From: Bacillus cereus group sp. RP43
Lineage (GTDB): Bacteria > Bacillota > Bacilli > Bacillales > Bacillaceae_G
NCBI RefSeq assembly: GCF_040459645.1
Contig: NZ_JARVHQ010000003.1
Location: 124,001 to 188,000 of the forward strand
DNA length: 64,000 nt
Direction of reading: 5' to 3'
Every line of letters begins with the position of its first letter. The first letter of the stretch is position 1. Below, piece after piece: positions 17,135 through 25,164 of the stretch. A program made the translations under genes and the position numbers. The notes beneath the pieces are model-generated. The model worked only from the letters and a program-made list of their open reading frames with translations. It was not told where the DNA came from and did not search any database.

Positions 17135-19840
17135 ATGAAATTAAAAAGTATATTTAAATGTCTTACAATTACAGCAATACTATCTCAAATTGCTGTATCT
17201 CCTGTAACATCATTTGCCGAAAATAGTAATGGGAAGAAAGCTGATAACAAAAGAAATGTAGAAGAAAAAAATAATATACAAGGACTAGTAGGATATTATT
17301 TTAAAGACGCACAATTTCAGGACTTAACTTCTATTAAAGTTGGTGAACAGAGTGATAAATTAATAGACAAGGCGAGAGTAATAAAAAATAATCAAACCAT
17401 CCACTCTGTAAGATGGATGGGAAGAGTGACTCCATCTCAAACAGGAGAATATACCTTTTCTACATCATCTGATCAACATATCATCTTGCAAATTAATGAG
17501 GAAAATATTATTGATCAGTCTGAGATGAAAAAAACTATTAAATTAGAAAAAGATAAAGTATATGAATTAAAGATTGAGTACCGAAATACAAAGGATACTT
17601 TACCTGATTTACAATTATTCTGGTCAATAGATGGTAAAGTAAAAGAGCCAATTCCTTCACAAAATATCTTATTGCCTAATTTCTCTGAAAAGGAAAATCT
17701 ACCTAATAATAAAAAAGATATGTTATTATTACCAAACTTTAATCTTTTTGATAATAGATCACATTCCTCAAAATTAATAGATACTGATAAAGATGGAATT
17801 CCTGATGAATGGGAAGAACAGGGTTATACATTTAAAAATCAACAAATTGTAAAATGGGAAGATTCTTATCTTGCACAAGGGTACAAAAAATATGTATCTA
17901 ATCCATATAAAGCCCGAACTGTTGCTGATCCATATACAGATTTTGAAAAGGTATCGGGGCATATGCCAGAAGCAACAAAAGATGAAGCCAAAGATCCTTT
18001 AGTTGCTGCTTATCCAGCCATAGGAGTAGGAATGGAGAATTTATTATTTTCTAAGAATGAAAATGTTACAGAAGGTGCCTCTGGTACTAAATCAAAAAGT
18101 GTAACAGATACAAACACTAATACAAATTCTGTTGAGGTTGGTGGAGAAGTAGGAGGAACACTTAATCCATTTGCCCTTGCTTCTTTTAAAGTGTCTACAA
18201 AATATTCTCATTCTTGGACCAATAGTACAGCAATTCAAAATTCCGAGAGTGATTCTTGGTCAAAACAAATTGGAATTAACACTGCAGAATCTGCATTTTT
18301 AAACGCAAATGTTCGCTATTATAATGCTGGAACGGCACCTATTTATGAATTACGTCCTACATCAAATTTTGTATTTCAAAATTCAGGTACTTCAATTGCA
18401 ACGATAACTGCTGGATCGAATCAAATTGGAAATAGTTTAGGACCTAGTGATACATATCCGAAAAGGGAGCAAGCACCTATTTCCTTAGATAAAGCAAACG
18501 AAGCAGGTACAGTTAAAATTGCAATAAATGGTGAACAATTAAATGCAATTCAAAGTCATAGTGAAAAATTAAATTTAGAAACGACACAAAATAAAGGGCA
18601 ATATGGAATTTTAGATGACACAGGTAAGTTAATAACAGACGCATCTAAACAGTGGGATCCGATTCGAACAAATATTGATGCTGTTTCCGGTTCCTTAATA
18701 CTAGATACTGGTACTAGTAAAGAGAATTTAGAGCGGAGAGTTGCTGCGAAAAATGAAAATGACCCAGAGGACAAAACACCTGAAATTACTATAGGAGAAG
18801 CAATTAAAAAAGCTTTTAATGCAAAAGAAAAAGATGGGCAATTATACTATACAGAACGTACTGGAAAAAAAATATATATTGACGAATCTTCAGTGAATCT
18901 TATTGGAGATAAAAAAACACAAAAAGAAATTGAAAAACAACTTGAACAAATGCAAGATAAAAAGGTATATAAAACTAAATGGAAAAGAGGTATGAATATT
19001 ACTCTCCGTCTTCCAGTTGCTTATTATGACTTTGAAGCAAACGGAAACACAAATTGGTATTCTACTTATCAAGAAAATGGAGGGTATACAGGCAAGAAAC
19101 ATGGAATGATTGGTCAAAATGGAAATGGACATGCACAAAAAAATCTTGAATTACAACCATATACATCCTATACAGCTCGAGCATATGTAAAAACGACTTC
19201 TCCTACAGGTAAGAACAATGTAGTGTTTTATGCAGATAGCACTAAAAATGGAGATGGAAACGGTGCGAGACAGAATGTGACTATTGAGGGAGATAAGTGG
19301 CAGGTAATTGAATTTTCATTTAATACTGGTGGCCATCCGGAATATTTCCAAAAATTAGGTTTAAAAAATACAGGAAATACAAATTTACAATTTGATGATG
19401 TTTCAGTAACGGAATGGAGACAAGTTCTTGGAGGAAACCTCATTAAAAATGGTAATTTTGATGAAGGGAAAAATTATTGGAAAACTACTAATGGTGATTT
19501 TCTTTTTGAGATTAAAGATGGCTATTTAATAGGTAATAATCATAGGGTTGTAAAGAATGAGAAGTTTAAAGTAAAGCCCAATACAAAATATAAACTAGAA
19601 TATGATCTTAGAGCAAATCCTGGATTTATATCTAAACCAAACATATCACTTATTGGAATTGGAACTGGATACAACACACAATTTGAAGATACAGCAACTT
19701 TGTCTAATGACTGGAAAACGTATAGCTTTGATTTTACTACTAAAAAAAATATAAATTATATTTACTTTGAAATTTATGATACTCAATCAGGTGGCTACTA
19801 TAACTTAGATAATGTGAAGTTTAGAGAAGTTTGTTTGTAA
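17135..19840 (+). CDS. Vip1-like binary-toxin B component (protective-antigen family)
   Basis: 901 residues from the ATG at 17135, which has AAAGGAGTG upstream (a GTG nine bases earlier has no site). Residues 1-28 are a signal peptide. A PA14 domain spans about 46-185 (GLVGYYF...LQLFWSIDGK). Then follows the calcium-binding start of the Binary_toxB domain, DTDKDGIPDEWEEQGY at about 216-231. The Ser/Thr-rich pore-forming loop region (SVTDTNTNTNSVEVGG) lies near 330-350. Two carbohydrate-binding-like modules make up about 620-900, as in Vip1. Such proteins heptamerise, form a pore and pass an ADP-ribosylating A subunit (Vip2) into the target cell. No vip2-like gene is present within this window on either side, so this is an orphan here, comparable to Vip4-type proteins. 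It is flanked by a phage remnant and IS3 debris. Confidence 0.88.
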   Translation: MKLKSIFKCLTITAILSQIAVSPVTSFAENSNGKKADNKRNVEEKNNIQGLVGYYFKDAQFQDLTSIKVGEQSDKLIDKARVIKNNQTIHSVRWMGRVTPSQTGEYTFSTSSDQHIILQINEENIIDQSEMKKTIKLEKDKVYELKIEYRNTKDTLPDLQLFWSIDGKVKEPIPSQNILLPNFSEKENLPNNKKDMLLLPNFNLFDNRSHSSKLIDTDKDGIPDEWEEQGYTFKNQQIVKWEDSYLAQGYKKYVSNPYKARTVADPYTDFEKVSGHMPEATKDEAKDPLVAAYPAIGVGMENLLFSKNENVTEGASGTKSKSVTDTNTNTNSVEVGGEVGGTLNPFALASFKVSTKYSHSWTNSTAIQNSESDSWSKQIGINTAESAFLNANVRYYNAGTAPIYELRPTSNFVFQNSGTSIATITAGSNQIGNSLGPSDTYPKREQAPISLDKANEAGTVKIAINGEQLNAIQSHSEKLNLETTQNKGQYGILDDTGKLITDASKQWDPIRTNIDAVSGSLILDTGTSKENLERRVAAKNENDPEDKTPEITIGEAIKKAFNAKEKDGQLYYTERTGKKIYIDESSVNLIGDKKTQKEIEKQLEQMQDKKVYKTKWKRGMNITLRLPVAYYDFEANGNTNWYSTYQENGGYTGKKHGMIGQNGNGHAQKNLELQPYTSYTARAYVKTTSPTGKNNVVFYADSTKNGDGNGARQNVTIEGDKWQVIEFSFNTGGHPEYFQKLGLKNTGNTNLQFDDVSVTEWRQVLGGNLIKNGNFDEGKNYWKTTNGDFLFEIKDGYLIGNNHRVVKNEKFKVKPNTKYKLEYDLRANPGFISKPNISLIGIGTGYNTQFEDTATLSNDWKTYSFDFTTKKNINYIYFEIYDTQSGGYYNLDNVKFREVCL

Positions 19841-19968
19841 ATAATACTAACTTCATAATAAATTGCAACTCAAGATTTTCTACGATCTCTACAAATATAT
19901 CAATAACAAAAAGCTAATTATTCTGAAATCACTGAGTTAGAATGGTTATTTCATTTAAGTGACTTCTT

Positions 19969-20005
19969 GGGTATGTGCTTGGTATTATACCGAGCACATA
20001 CCCTT
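19969..20005 (+). terminator. Terminator after the Vip1-like gene
   Basis: Long stem GGGTATGTGCT / AGCACATACCC with TTTAG after it, 130 bp past the stop codon. Confidence 0.55.
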
Positions 20006-20019
20006 TAGTTTGGTCTTAA

Positions 20020-20195
20020 TTCTTTTTGATATAGAAATTCTGATTTTATAATACCAAAGAATTTTTCAATCAATACGTTATCATATCAGTTTCCCTTGCA
20101 AGACATACTTTGTGTAATACCACGTTTGTTGAGGTAATAACAGTATTGTTTCATTTAATAATGTCAGCGTTGATCCGAATGAATAAGGAGCGTAT
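20020..20195 (-). pseudogene. IS3-family transposase (orfB) C-terminal scrap
   Basis: The minus strand reads QSMSCKGN, then DNVLIEKFFGIIKSEFLYQK, the conserved last part of the IS3 integrase core, including the E of the DDE triad. Stops are present. Confidence 0.6.
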
Positions 20196-20284
20196 CCTTA
20201 CCTTTTAAATATTTGAAGGTTCGATCTAATAATTAAGATGCAGTTTATTCCTTATGTACAGGAAATCGGCTTTTTCTTTATGAA

Positions 20285-20345
20285 ATTTTGCTTAGCGTAC
20301 GAAATTCGCGTTTTGTTGGTGCTATCTATCCCATCACAATCAAGC
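20285..20345. repeat. Tn3-type terminal repeat with an IS231 end beside it
   Basis: On the minus strand GGGATAGATAGCACCAACAA then CGTACGCTAAGC resembles a Tn4430-like end. Next to it CCATCACAATCAAGCTAA resembles an IS231 end. No partner or transposase was found nearby. Confidence 0.35.
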
Positions 20346-20657
20346 TAAAAAAGTAAATACCCCCAAAACAAGAAAATTGGCCTCTTCAGGTGAAAAATTA
20401 CGATTTATTGTATAATTGATAGGTCTGTTATTTGTTTTAATTCATTTGAAAAGAAAATCCCTTTAACGTGTGGCTTTCTCTTTTTTTTACAAGGTGGCTA
20501 ATTACCTTAACATGCCCCCTCTCTGACAGTTCATTTTTCGAACCACAATAACTAAATAGAAATAAAACTCTCAAATCGAATTTTATTTCTATTTTTAGTA
20601 TACTAAAATAAAGAGACAAGTCTCCTTTAGGCTATTTGAGTATGTTAATGAGTTCTA

Positions 20658-20700
20658 AGCAAACCCCCAATTTGTCTTTAATAGAATTGGGGGTTTGTAA
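20658..20700. terminator. Hairpin terminator
   Basis: AAACCCCCAATT...AATTGGGGGTTT, a strong symmetric stem with T-rich sequence after it. Confidence 0.45.
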
Positions 20701-20744
20701 TTTACTCCACATACCCTTCGAATGAGTTTATGATCGCTTGTTTA

Positions 20745-20773
20745 TTGACCAAAAAATAAAAATGTGGTATGTT
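20745..20773 (+). promoter_or_regulatory. Promoter antisense to the small toxin-like gene, copy 2
   Basis: TTGACC at 20745-20750, a 17-bp spacer, and TATGTT at 20768-20773. Almost identical to 11299-11327, in the same position relative to the paralogous small gene. Confidence 0.55.
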
Positions 20774-20847
20774 TACTGTAGATTAAATATATATTGAATG
20801 CATATCCAATATATATAAAGTATAGTACTTAACTGAATTGCATAAAC

Positions 20848-20879
20848 TAAAAAGACAGGATGCTGGAAACATCCCGTCC
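20848..20879 (-). terminator. Intrinsic terminator of the small gene, copy 2
   Basis: GGACGGGATG...CATCCTGTC stem followed by TTTTT on the minus strand, about 45 bp past the stop codon of the small gene. Confidence 0.6.
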
Positions 20880-20923
20880 AATATGTAACTGCCGCTGTAA
20901 GGTGGTTGATTGCAAATTTTTAG

Positions 20924-21088
20924 TTATTTTCTTTTTGAACCCCCTTTTGTCTTGCCGGACGCGGTGGTTCTTTTACGTTTAATATTACTTTTAACTAACT
21001 TATTTGCATAAGCAGTTGCGTAAGTTGTTACGAATACTGTTATGAATAGTTTCGTAGCATCTTGTAATAATTGAAGTAAAAAATCCAT
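20924..21088 (-). CDS. Small hydrophobic, basic-tailed protein, possible type I toxin (copy 2)
   Basis: 54 residues starting MDFLLQLLQDATKLFITVFV, with a perfect AAAGGAGGT site 9 bases before the ATG. A longer frame upstream has no site. Residues 2-28 form one hydrophobic helix and residues 33-54 are almost all Lys, Arg, Ser, Thr and Gly. Size, single helix and basic tail resemble Fst/TxpA-like or holin-like type I toxins. A plus-strand promoter at 20745 and a GAACC/GGTTC TTTT terminator-like hairpin at 20937-20974 would make a short RNA overlapping the 3' end of this gene. It lies downstream of the HTH and zinc-finger genes in the same orientation. Plasmid stabilisation is a plausible role, unproven. 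Confidence 0.55.
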   Translation of the reverse strand: MDFLLQLLQDATKLFITVFVTTYATAYANKLVKSNIKRKRTTASGKTKGGSKRK

Positions 21089-21614
21089 ATCGGTTACACC
21101 TCCTTTCCCTCTAAAATTAAGAGAAAGAAAGGGTGCAACCTCCCACCGCACGTCTGCAGTTACTATCCACATTATACCATAATCCCTACCGTATTAGGAT
21201 ATTATTAAAGTAACCCTTTTAATTTTGATAATAGCTTTATAGCTTTAAATTTGAAAAAGAAGTTTCTTAGTATGTAAACTAATATCGTACATTAATTAGT
21301 TTACTATAATATAAATATGTATACTTATAGTTTTCTTTTTTCATAATATATTTTCTATGGTTTATATCAGTTTGCTTTCTTCTATTGAGTGCCTTTCATC
21401 TTAATAAGTTAAATCGTACCGCATTTTACAAAAATATCAATATTATTGATTATGAATCTTTTTCTCTCATAATTCAGTTTCTTTTTTGTAATAACAGCAA
21501 TTTTGACTGAACAAACAAAAAAAACGACCTTTCAAATTTGCTTGTAACCTATTTTGGTGAAGTAACTAATATTAACGTACTCAAAAATCAATAATCAACC
21601 ATATGAAGTAAATA

Positions 21615-21657
21615 GGACCCTTAAAACGAATTTCGATTTTTGAGGGGCTGTTTTCGC
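21615..21657 (-). terminator. Terminator downstream of the HTH gene
   Basis: AACAGCCCCTCAAAAATCG and CGTTTTAAGGGTCC form an inverted repeat just past the stop of the 169-residue gene, conserved in copy 1. Confidence 0.5.
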
Positions 21658-21668
21658 TAAAAAATCTA

Positions 21669-22178
21669 TTATTCTATTTCCTCTTTTACTTCTTCATATA
21701 AAATGTCTTCAGCAAACTTCTTGTAGCCGTTATACCCTTTCTTTTCAGCCTTTTTCTTTATTGCTTTTAATACCTTTTCATCAAGGTATAGACTTAAATG
21801 CTGCTTTTTTTCTTTTGACTCCTCTTTTGATCTATTTTCAATTCTTTCTTTGAAAATTTCCAAATCGTTTTTTAAGTACAATCGCTCAGTAGATTTCCCT
21901 TTAGCAATCTCTTTAAAGGGCAATATCCCATCTTTAGCCGCATTATGAACGTAAGTCTTTGATTTATTTAGAAATTCTGCTGCTTCTTTTAATGTTAAAG
22001 AGTCTTTGTATAATTCCTCTAACTTTTTTACATCTTCTTGCTCAAAACGATATCCGCCATCTGCTTTCCAGGTATCCAGATTGATAGGTTCGATGTGTTT
22101 ATACTTAATTAAATAGCCTAATTGATTTTTTGTTAAACCTACCCTATCGCATACCTCTTCTAAAGATAAATAGTCCAT
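21669..22178 (-). CDS. Helix-turn-helix DNA-binding protein (copy 2, intact)
   Basis: 169 residues. The N-terminal 45 residues resemble a MerR/excisionase-like winged helix (LSLEEVCDRVGLTKNQLGYL, DGGYRFEQEDV). A second HTH-like unit follows (TLKEAAEFLNKSKTYVHNAA), then a charged linker. The C-terminal 35 residues (LSLYLDEKVLKAIKKKAEKK) resemble a ribbon-helix-helix type DNA- or partner-binding tail. It follows the zinc-finger gene by 21 bp and probably shares its transcript. A frameshifted copy lies at 12083-12603. Such pairs are common on B. cereus group plasmids and phages; a role in replication or partition control is possible but not shown. Confidence 0.65.
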   Translation of the reverse strand: MDYLSLEEVCDRVGLTKNQLGYLIKYKHIEPINLDTWKADGGYRFEQEDVKKLEELYKDSLTLKEAAEFLNKSKTYVHNAAKDGILPFKEIAKGKSTERLYLKNDLEIFKERIENRSKEESKEKKQHLSLYLDEKVLKAIKKKAEKKGYNGYKKFAEDILYEEVKEEIE

Positions 22179-22199
22179 TTCTCACCTCATCCAAAACTT

Positions 22200-22550
22200 T
22201 CATTCTAGCTGTTGTTTAAATTTTCTTAGTTGATACTTTGTTAAGCCTGTTTCATTTACTACATCTGTGATTGAGTACTCCTTATACTGCAGATACTTAA
22301 ATGGATTTTCCATATAACGTTCTCTTACCTTATTAAATGTACTCTTTTTCGATAAAGAATTCAATTGCTCTCCTTTCTCTCTGATGGAATCGAAAATGGG
22401 ACAACCTTTACAATGTTTGTAGTTTCTCTGTTTTGCCTGTTCTTGCTCATCTGCACAATTCACTGATAGGTTGTTCAGAGGGCAAATTGAACAATGGGTA
22501 ACTTCTAAATTATAGATTTCATATAAAATTTTCCGACGTAGATTAGTCAA
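22200..22550 (-). CDS. Zinc-finger HTH protein
   Basis: 116 residues starting at a TTG with GGAGGAG 6 bases upstream. A Cys/His cluster (THCSICPLN, NCADEQE, YKHCKGCPIF) fits a small zinc-binding finger, and the C-terminal 40 residues form an HTH-like segment (SITDVVNETGLTKYQLRKF) reminiscent of the neighbouring 169-residue protein. First gene of a minus-strand operon that diverges from the recombinase. Copy 1 survives only as a C-terminal remnant at 12627-12757. Confidence 0.65.
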   Translation of the reverse strand: MTNLRRKILYEIYNLEVTHCSICPLNNLSVNCADEQEQAKQRNYKHCKGCPIFDSIREKGEQLNSLSKKSTFNKVRERYMENPFKYLQYKEYSITDVVNETGLTKYQLRKFKQQLE

Positions 22551-22679
22551 AAAAATCTCCTCCTACCAAAATTGGATTGAAATGTACAAAAAAACCAATT
22601 AAACATTTCCATTATACATCTTCTAAACAGAAACGTTAAATAATAAGGTGGAAATATATATTTAATCATTTCAATTTAC

Positions 22680-22713
22680 ACCACAATAAATAATGCATTT
22701 ATTGTGGTATAAT
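22680..22713 (+). promoter_or_regulatory. Operator-like palindrome overlapping a -10 box
   Basis: ACCACAATAAAT, 5 bases, ATTTATTGTGGT: a perfect 12-bp inverted repeat directly followed by an overlapping TATAAT at 22708-22713. It lies between the divergent zinc-finger and recombinase genes, about 70 bp before the recombinase start. A likely binding site for a dimeric repressor such as one of the neighbouring HTH proteins. Confidence 0.5.
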
Positions 22714-22780
22714 TAGAATCATAAGAGTTTATATAAAATATATGTGTGTCTTTTCATTCTATTAAAGGGTGTGTATAGAT

Positions 22781-23824
22781 TTGAATATCATAAATTACGA
22801 ACATAACAATCAACTTGTAAAATCCAAATCAGATTTTTTTGATAGCAGTCATTTTGAAAAAATTATGGGTATGGGTATTCGAAATATTGATTATTCTAAA
22901 TTAAGTGAAGAATCATTAGTTTACTTATTTTTACATGATGAGCCTTCTTTAACAAAAAAACGAAGTGAACGTACAAAAAAGATATATCTGCATGATCTGT
23001 CTCATTTTCTTCGGTACATAAAAGAAAAAATAGGAACCATTCAGGATTTATCTCATAATGAGATGGAAATCTATTTCTATGAACTAAGTAAGAAGTATGC
23101 TGCTACTACATTACGCCGAAAGAAAACAGTAGTTCAGCAGTTTTTAAAATATATTTATGATAACAATGGACTCTCAGACAACTTTAGTAGTCGCCTTAAA
23201 AAAGTATCTCTAAAAAAAGAAGAGCTGGTCAACCGCGACCTATTTCCCGAAGAAGTGAATGAAATCTTAGATACATTGAAAAAAACAAATTTCTTTATGT
23301 ATTCCTTGTTTTTCCTCCTTACCACTACCGGTCTCCGGATTGAGGAAGTTGCAAACGCAAAATGGGCTGATCTTGCATTCCATCCTTCTTTAAATGTCTA
23401 TCTCTTACGTGTAATTGGAAAAGGAAATAAAACTAGAGAAGTTCGTATCTTTGAAGATGTACTCGACGATATCTGTCACCTGCGTCAATTACGTAAACAA
23501 ACAAGTGAATTGGACGCCTCTAGTACATTTGCTTTTCTACCTAAAGCCGATGGCTCTTACTATAGGGCTGACTACTTATCAAAATATGTAGCAGAAAAAA
23601 TTGAAGAAACAAACTTACCATTTCTACGTTATCGAAAAGATAGAATTACTCCCCATACCTGCAGGCACTTCTTTGCAAATCATTTGATGGGAAAAGGTGT
23701 CGAGCTTAAGAAAATACGTGACTATTTAGGACATGAATCTATTATGACGACAGAACGTTATTTAAGGGAACGTACAAGACGTCAAAACTTGGCCACAATA
23801 GATATAGGAAATTCATTATTTTAG
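22781..23824 (+). CDS. Tyrosine recombinase (XerC/D-like integrase)
   Basis: About 347 residues. I prefer the TTG at 22781, 9 bases after AAAGGGTG, to the GTG at 22769, which has no site. Residues 60-150 form the SAM-like core-binding domain. The catalytic domain shows the first Arg in TTGLRIEEVANAKW, a Lys in the beta hairpin (IGKGNKTREV), HTCRHFFANHL with the H-x-x-R pair, the LGHESIMTTERYL end with the nucleophilic Tyr. All key residues are present. Such plasmid recombinases resolve multimers or integrate elements. No att or res site could be identified. Confidence 0.88.
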   Translation: MNIINYEHNNQLVKSKSDFFDSSHFEKIMGMGIRNIDYSKLSEESLVYLFLHDEPSLTKKRSERTKKIYLHDLSHFLRYIKEKIGTIQDLSHNEMEIYFYELSKKYAATTLRRKKTVVQQFLKYIYDNNGLSDNFSSRLKKVSLKKEELVNRDLFPEEVNEILDTLKKTNFFMYSLFFLLTTTGLRIEEVANAKWADLAFHPSLNVYLLRVIGKGNKTREVRIFEDVLDDICHLRQLRKQTSELDASSTFAFLPKADGSYYRADYLSKYVAEKIEETNLPFLRYRKDRITPHTCRHFFANHLMGKGVELKKIRDYLGHESIMTTERYLRERTRRQNLATIDIGNSLF

Positions 23825-23887
23825 TAAGTATATATAATAGGAAGAATATCGATTTTATGGTTTGAAATTTTGATTCAGTTTTAATTA

Positions 23888-24031
23888 TTAGTTTGTGAAT
23901 CTTTCACAAACTAATAATTGTTCTGAATCTTTTTCAACTAAATTGTTTGGTTGCTCTTTACTACCAGCAACAGTATAAATGATTCCTGCCGCCAAAACGA
24001 TACTTGTTAATATAGATAATATTTTCTTCAT
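23888..24031 (-). CDS. Small exported signalling-peptide precursor (AimP/PapR/Phr-like)
   Basis: 47 residues. The ATG overlaps the stop of the upstream receptor-like gene in an ATGA. The N-terminus is a signal sequence (MKKILSILTSIVLAAGIIYT) and the C-terminal half is a hydrophilic propeptide ending LLVCERFTN. Size, export signal and direct 3' linkage to a TPR receptor gene fit RRNPP peptide precursors (PapR, NprX, Phr, AimP). The C-terminus does not match the usual arbitrium hexapeptide endings such as RGA, so the mature peptide is uncertain. Its last codons lie inside a 12-bp inverted repeat (TTAGTTTGTGAA/TTCACAAACTAA). Confidence 0.55.
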   Translation of the reverse strand: MKKILSILTSIVLAAGIIYTVAGSKEQPNNLVEKDSEQLLVCERFTN

Positions 24032-24450
24032 ATTGCACCACCCTGGTATATTATATTATTTTTTAGAAATTCTCCCACTATCTTTTTAGGGAATTTACTA
24101 TAGAACCTATTACCTAAACACTCATATAGCTCAATTGACTTTTCAATTAAAGTAATATCATTCTTTGCTATCCCAAAATAACAATATTGCATTGGGGTCA
24201 AAAACCCATTTTTCTTTTCTAAACCACTTAGAATTTCAACTGCATTTTCATGCTTTCCCTTAATGATCTCTAAAAAAGCTTCTTCAGCAGGGTGATAAAT
24301 GCTTAAACTCTCCAACTCTTGTTTATTAATTAGCTTAATAAAAACATACGTATTAAGAATCGACTGCTTTCTTTTAATTTCCCTTTCAAAATTACATGGC
24401 TCTAATTGCTCTAGAGATTTATTTATATACATGGATGCATGATCATAGCT
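24028..24450 (-). pseudogene. AimR-like peptide receptor, C-terminal part only
   Basis: An open frame of 134 residues starts at 24432, but similarity-like sequence (TFESYDHAS) continues upstream in frame to a stop near 24460, so the N-terminal DNA-binding half is lost. The visible part consists of helical pairs typical of TPR domains (LESLSIYHPAEEAFLEIIKG, AVEILSGLEKKNG, QYCYFGIAKND, SIELYECLGNRFYSKFPKKI) and resembles the end of AimR-type lysis-lysogeny receptors. It overlaps a peptide gene by 4 bases. A truncated receptor cannot act as a normal regulator. Assignment to AimR rather than Rap/NprR is from the feel of the C-terminus only. Confidence 0.5.
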
Positions 24451-24654
24451 TTCAAAGGTATGCTACACTATTACTATTACTATTGCTTTGTAGCTTTGTA
24501 GCTTCTTATATCTCAGACAATTATAAAAACCAAATAGGAAGGAAAAGCTTCCAAATTTGAGGTTTCAATGTATATAATTACTTGGCTAGCAATTTCCCTT
24601 TATGCAATTAGTTATTGTATTCTTCATTTGGGCAAATTAGGGTGATTTTCATGT

Positions 24655-24692
24655 AAAAAGGAGCAAATTTATTTTGCTCCTTTTTTATGTCT
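24655..24692. terminator. Hairpin terminator
   Basis: AAAAAGGAGCAAA TTTA TTTTGCTCCTTTTTT, a strong symmetric terminator between the receptor remnant and the AbrB gene. Confidence 0.6.
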
Positions 24693-24717
24693 AAAGAAGT
24701 AATAATCGTCCTTGAAA

Positions 24718-24764
24718 TAAACCATATTAAATTGTGTCGTGAAACATTTTTAATATGGTTTAAT
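24718..24764 (-). terminator. Inverted repeat downstream of the AbrB gene
   Basis: AAACCATATTAAA...TTTAATATGGTTTA, 13-bp arms with about 18 bases between, immediately 3' of the AbrB-type gene. AT-rich, so it may be either a terminator or a protein-binding site. Confidence 0.4.
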
Positions 24765-24780
24765 GCTAAGTTGAATGATC

Positions 24781-25059
24781 TTACTTTACTAAGTGTTGCT
24801 GAATCTCCTTAATTAAAAGTTCAGCCCCTTCAGAACTAAGTACAATTTGTCCATTAGCTAATGAAATGTTTTTTTCTGAAATATCACCAGTTATTGCACA
24901 AGCATCATAAGATTTGTATTTTTGTAAAATGATCTTTTCATCTTCTACAAATATTTCGATAGGATCTTTTTCTGCAATTCCTAACGTTCTTCTTAACTCT
25001 TTTGGAAGAACAATACGCCCTAATTCATCTATTTTTCGTGTAACACCTGTTGATTTCAT
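24781..25059 (-). CDS. AbrB-family transition-state regulator
   Basis: 92 residues. The N-terminal 50 residues are the swapped-hairpin AbrB DNA-binding fold (MKSTGVTRKIDELGRIVLPK, ELRRTLGI, DPIEIFVEDEKIILQKY), followed by the CAITGDISEKNISL linker and C-terminal dimerisation region (LSSEGAELLIKEIQ) as in AbrB and Abh. These proteins repress stationary-phase genes. Many B. cereus group plasmids carry paralogues; this one may affect toxin or adhesin timing. The gene stands alone with its own site and terminator. Confidence 0.9.
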   Translation of the reverse strand: MKSTGVTRKIDELGRIVLPKELRRTLGIAEKDPIEIFVEDEKIILQKYKSYDACAITGDISEKNISLANGQIVLSSEGAELLIKEIQQHLVK

Positions 25060-25164
25060 GTTTATACCACCCTTTTTTTATTTCTAACTACTAATCACAT
25101 ATGAACAAACAGATTAAATGATGTTTTTCTGGTATCATCTGCATGTAATACTACAATTATATCT

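Noticed and set aside
17774..19443. Minus-strand frames opposite the Vip1-like gene as a Vip2 partner
   Set aside because: They are short, without ADP-ribosyltransferase motifs (STS, ExE) or starts, and are shadows of the toxin gene.
22200..23824. Replication initiator gene near the recombinase
   Set aside because: The zinc-finger and HTH proteins lack Rep motifs. No RepA/RepX/TubZ-like or Rep63-like protein was recognised anywhere in the window.
24470..24510. Short tandem repeats (TATTAC and TAGCTTTG)
   Set aside because: Only about three units each in the decayed upstream part of the receptor gene; no sign of function as an iteron or phase-variable tract.
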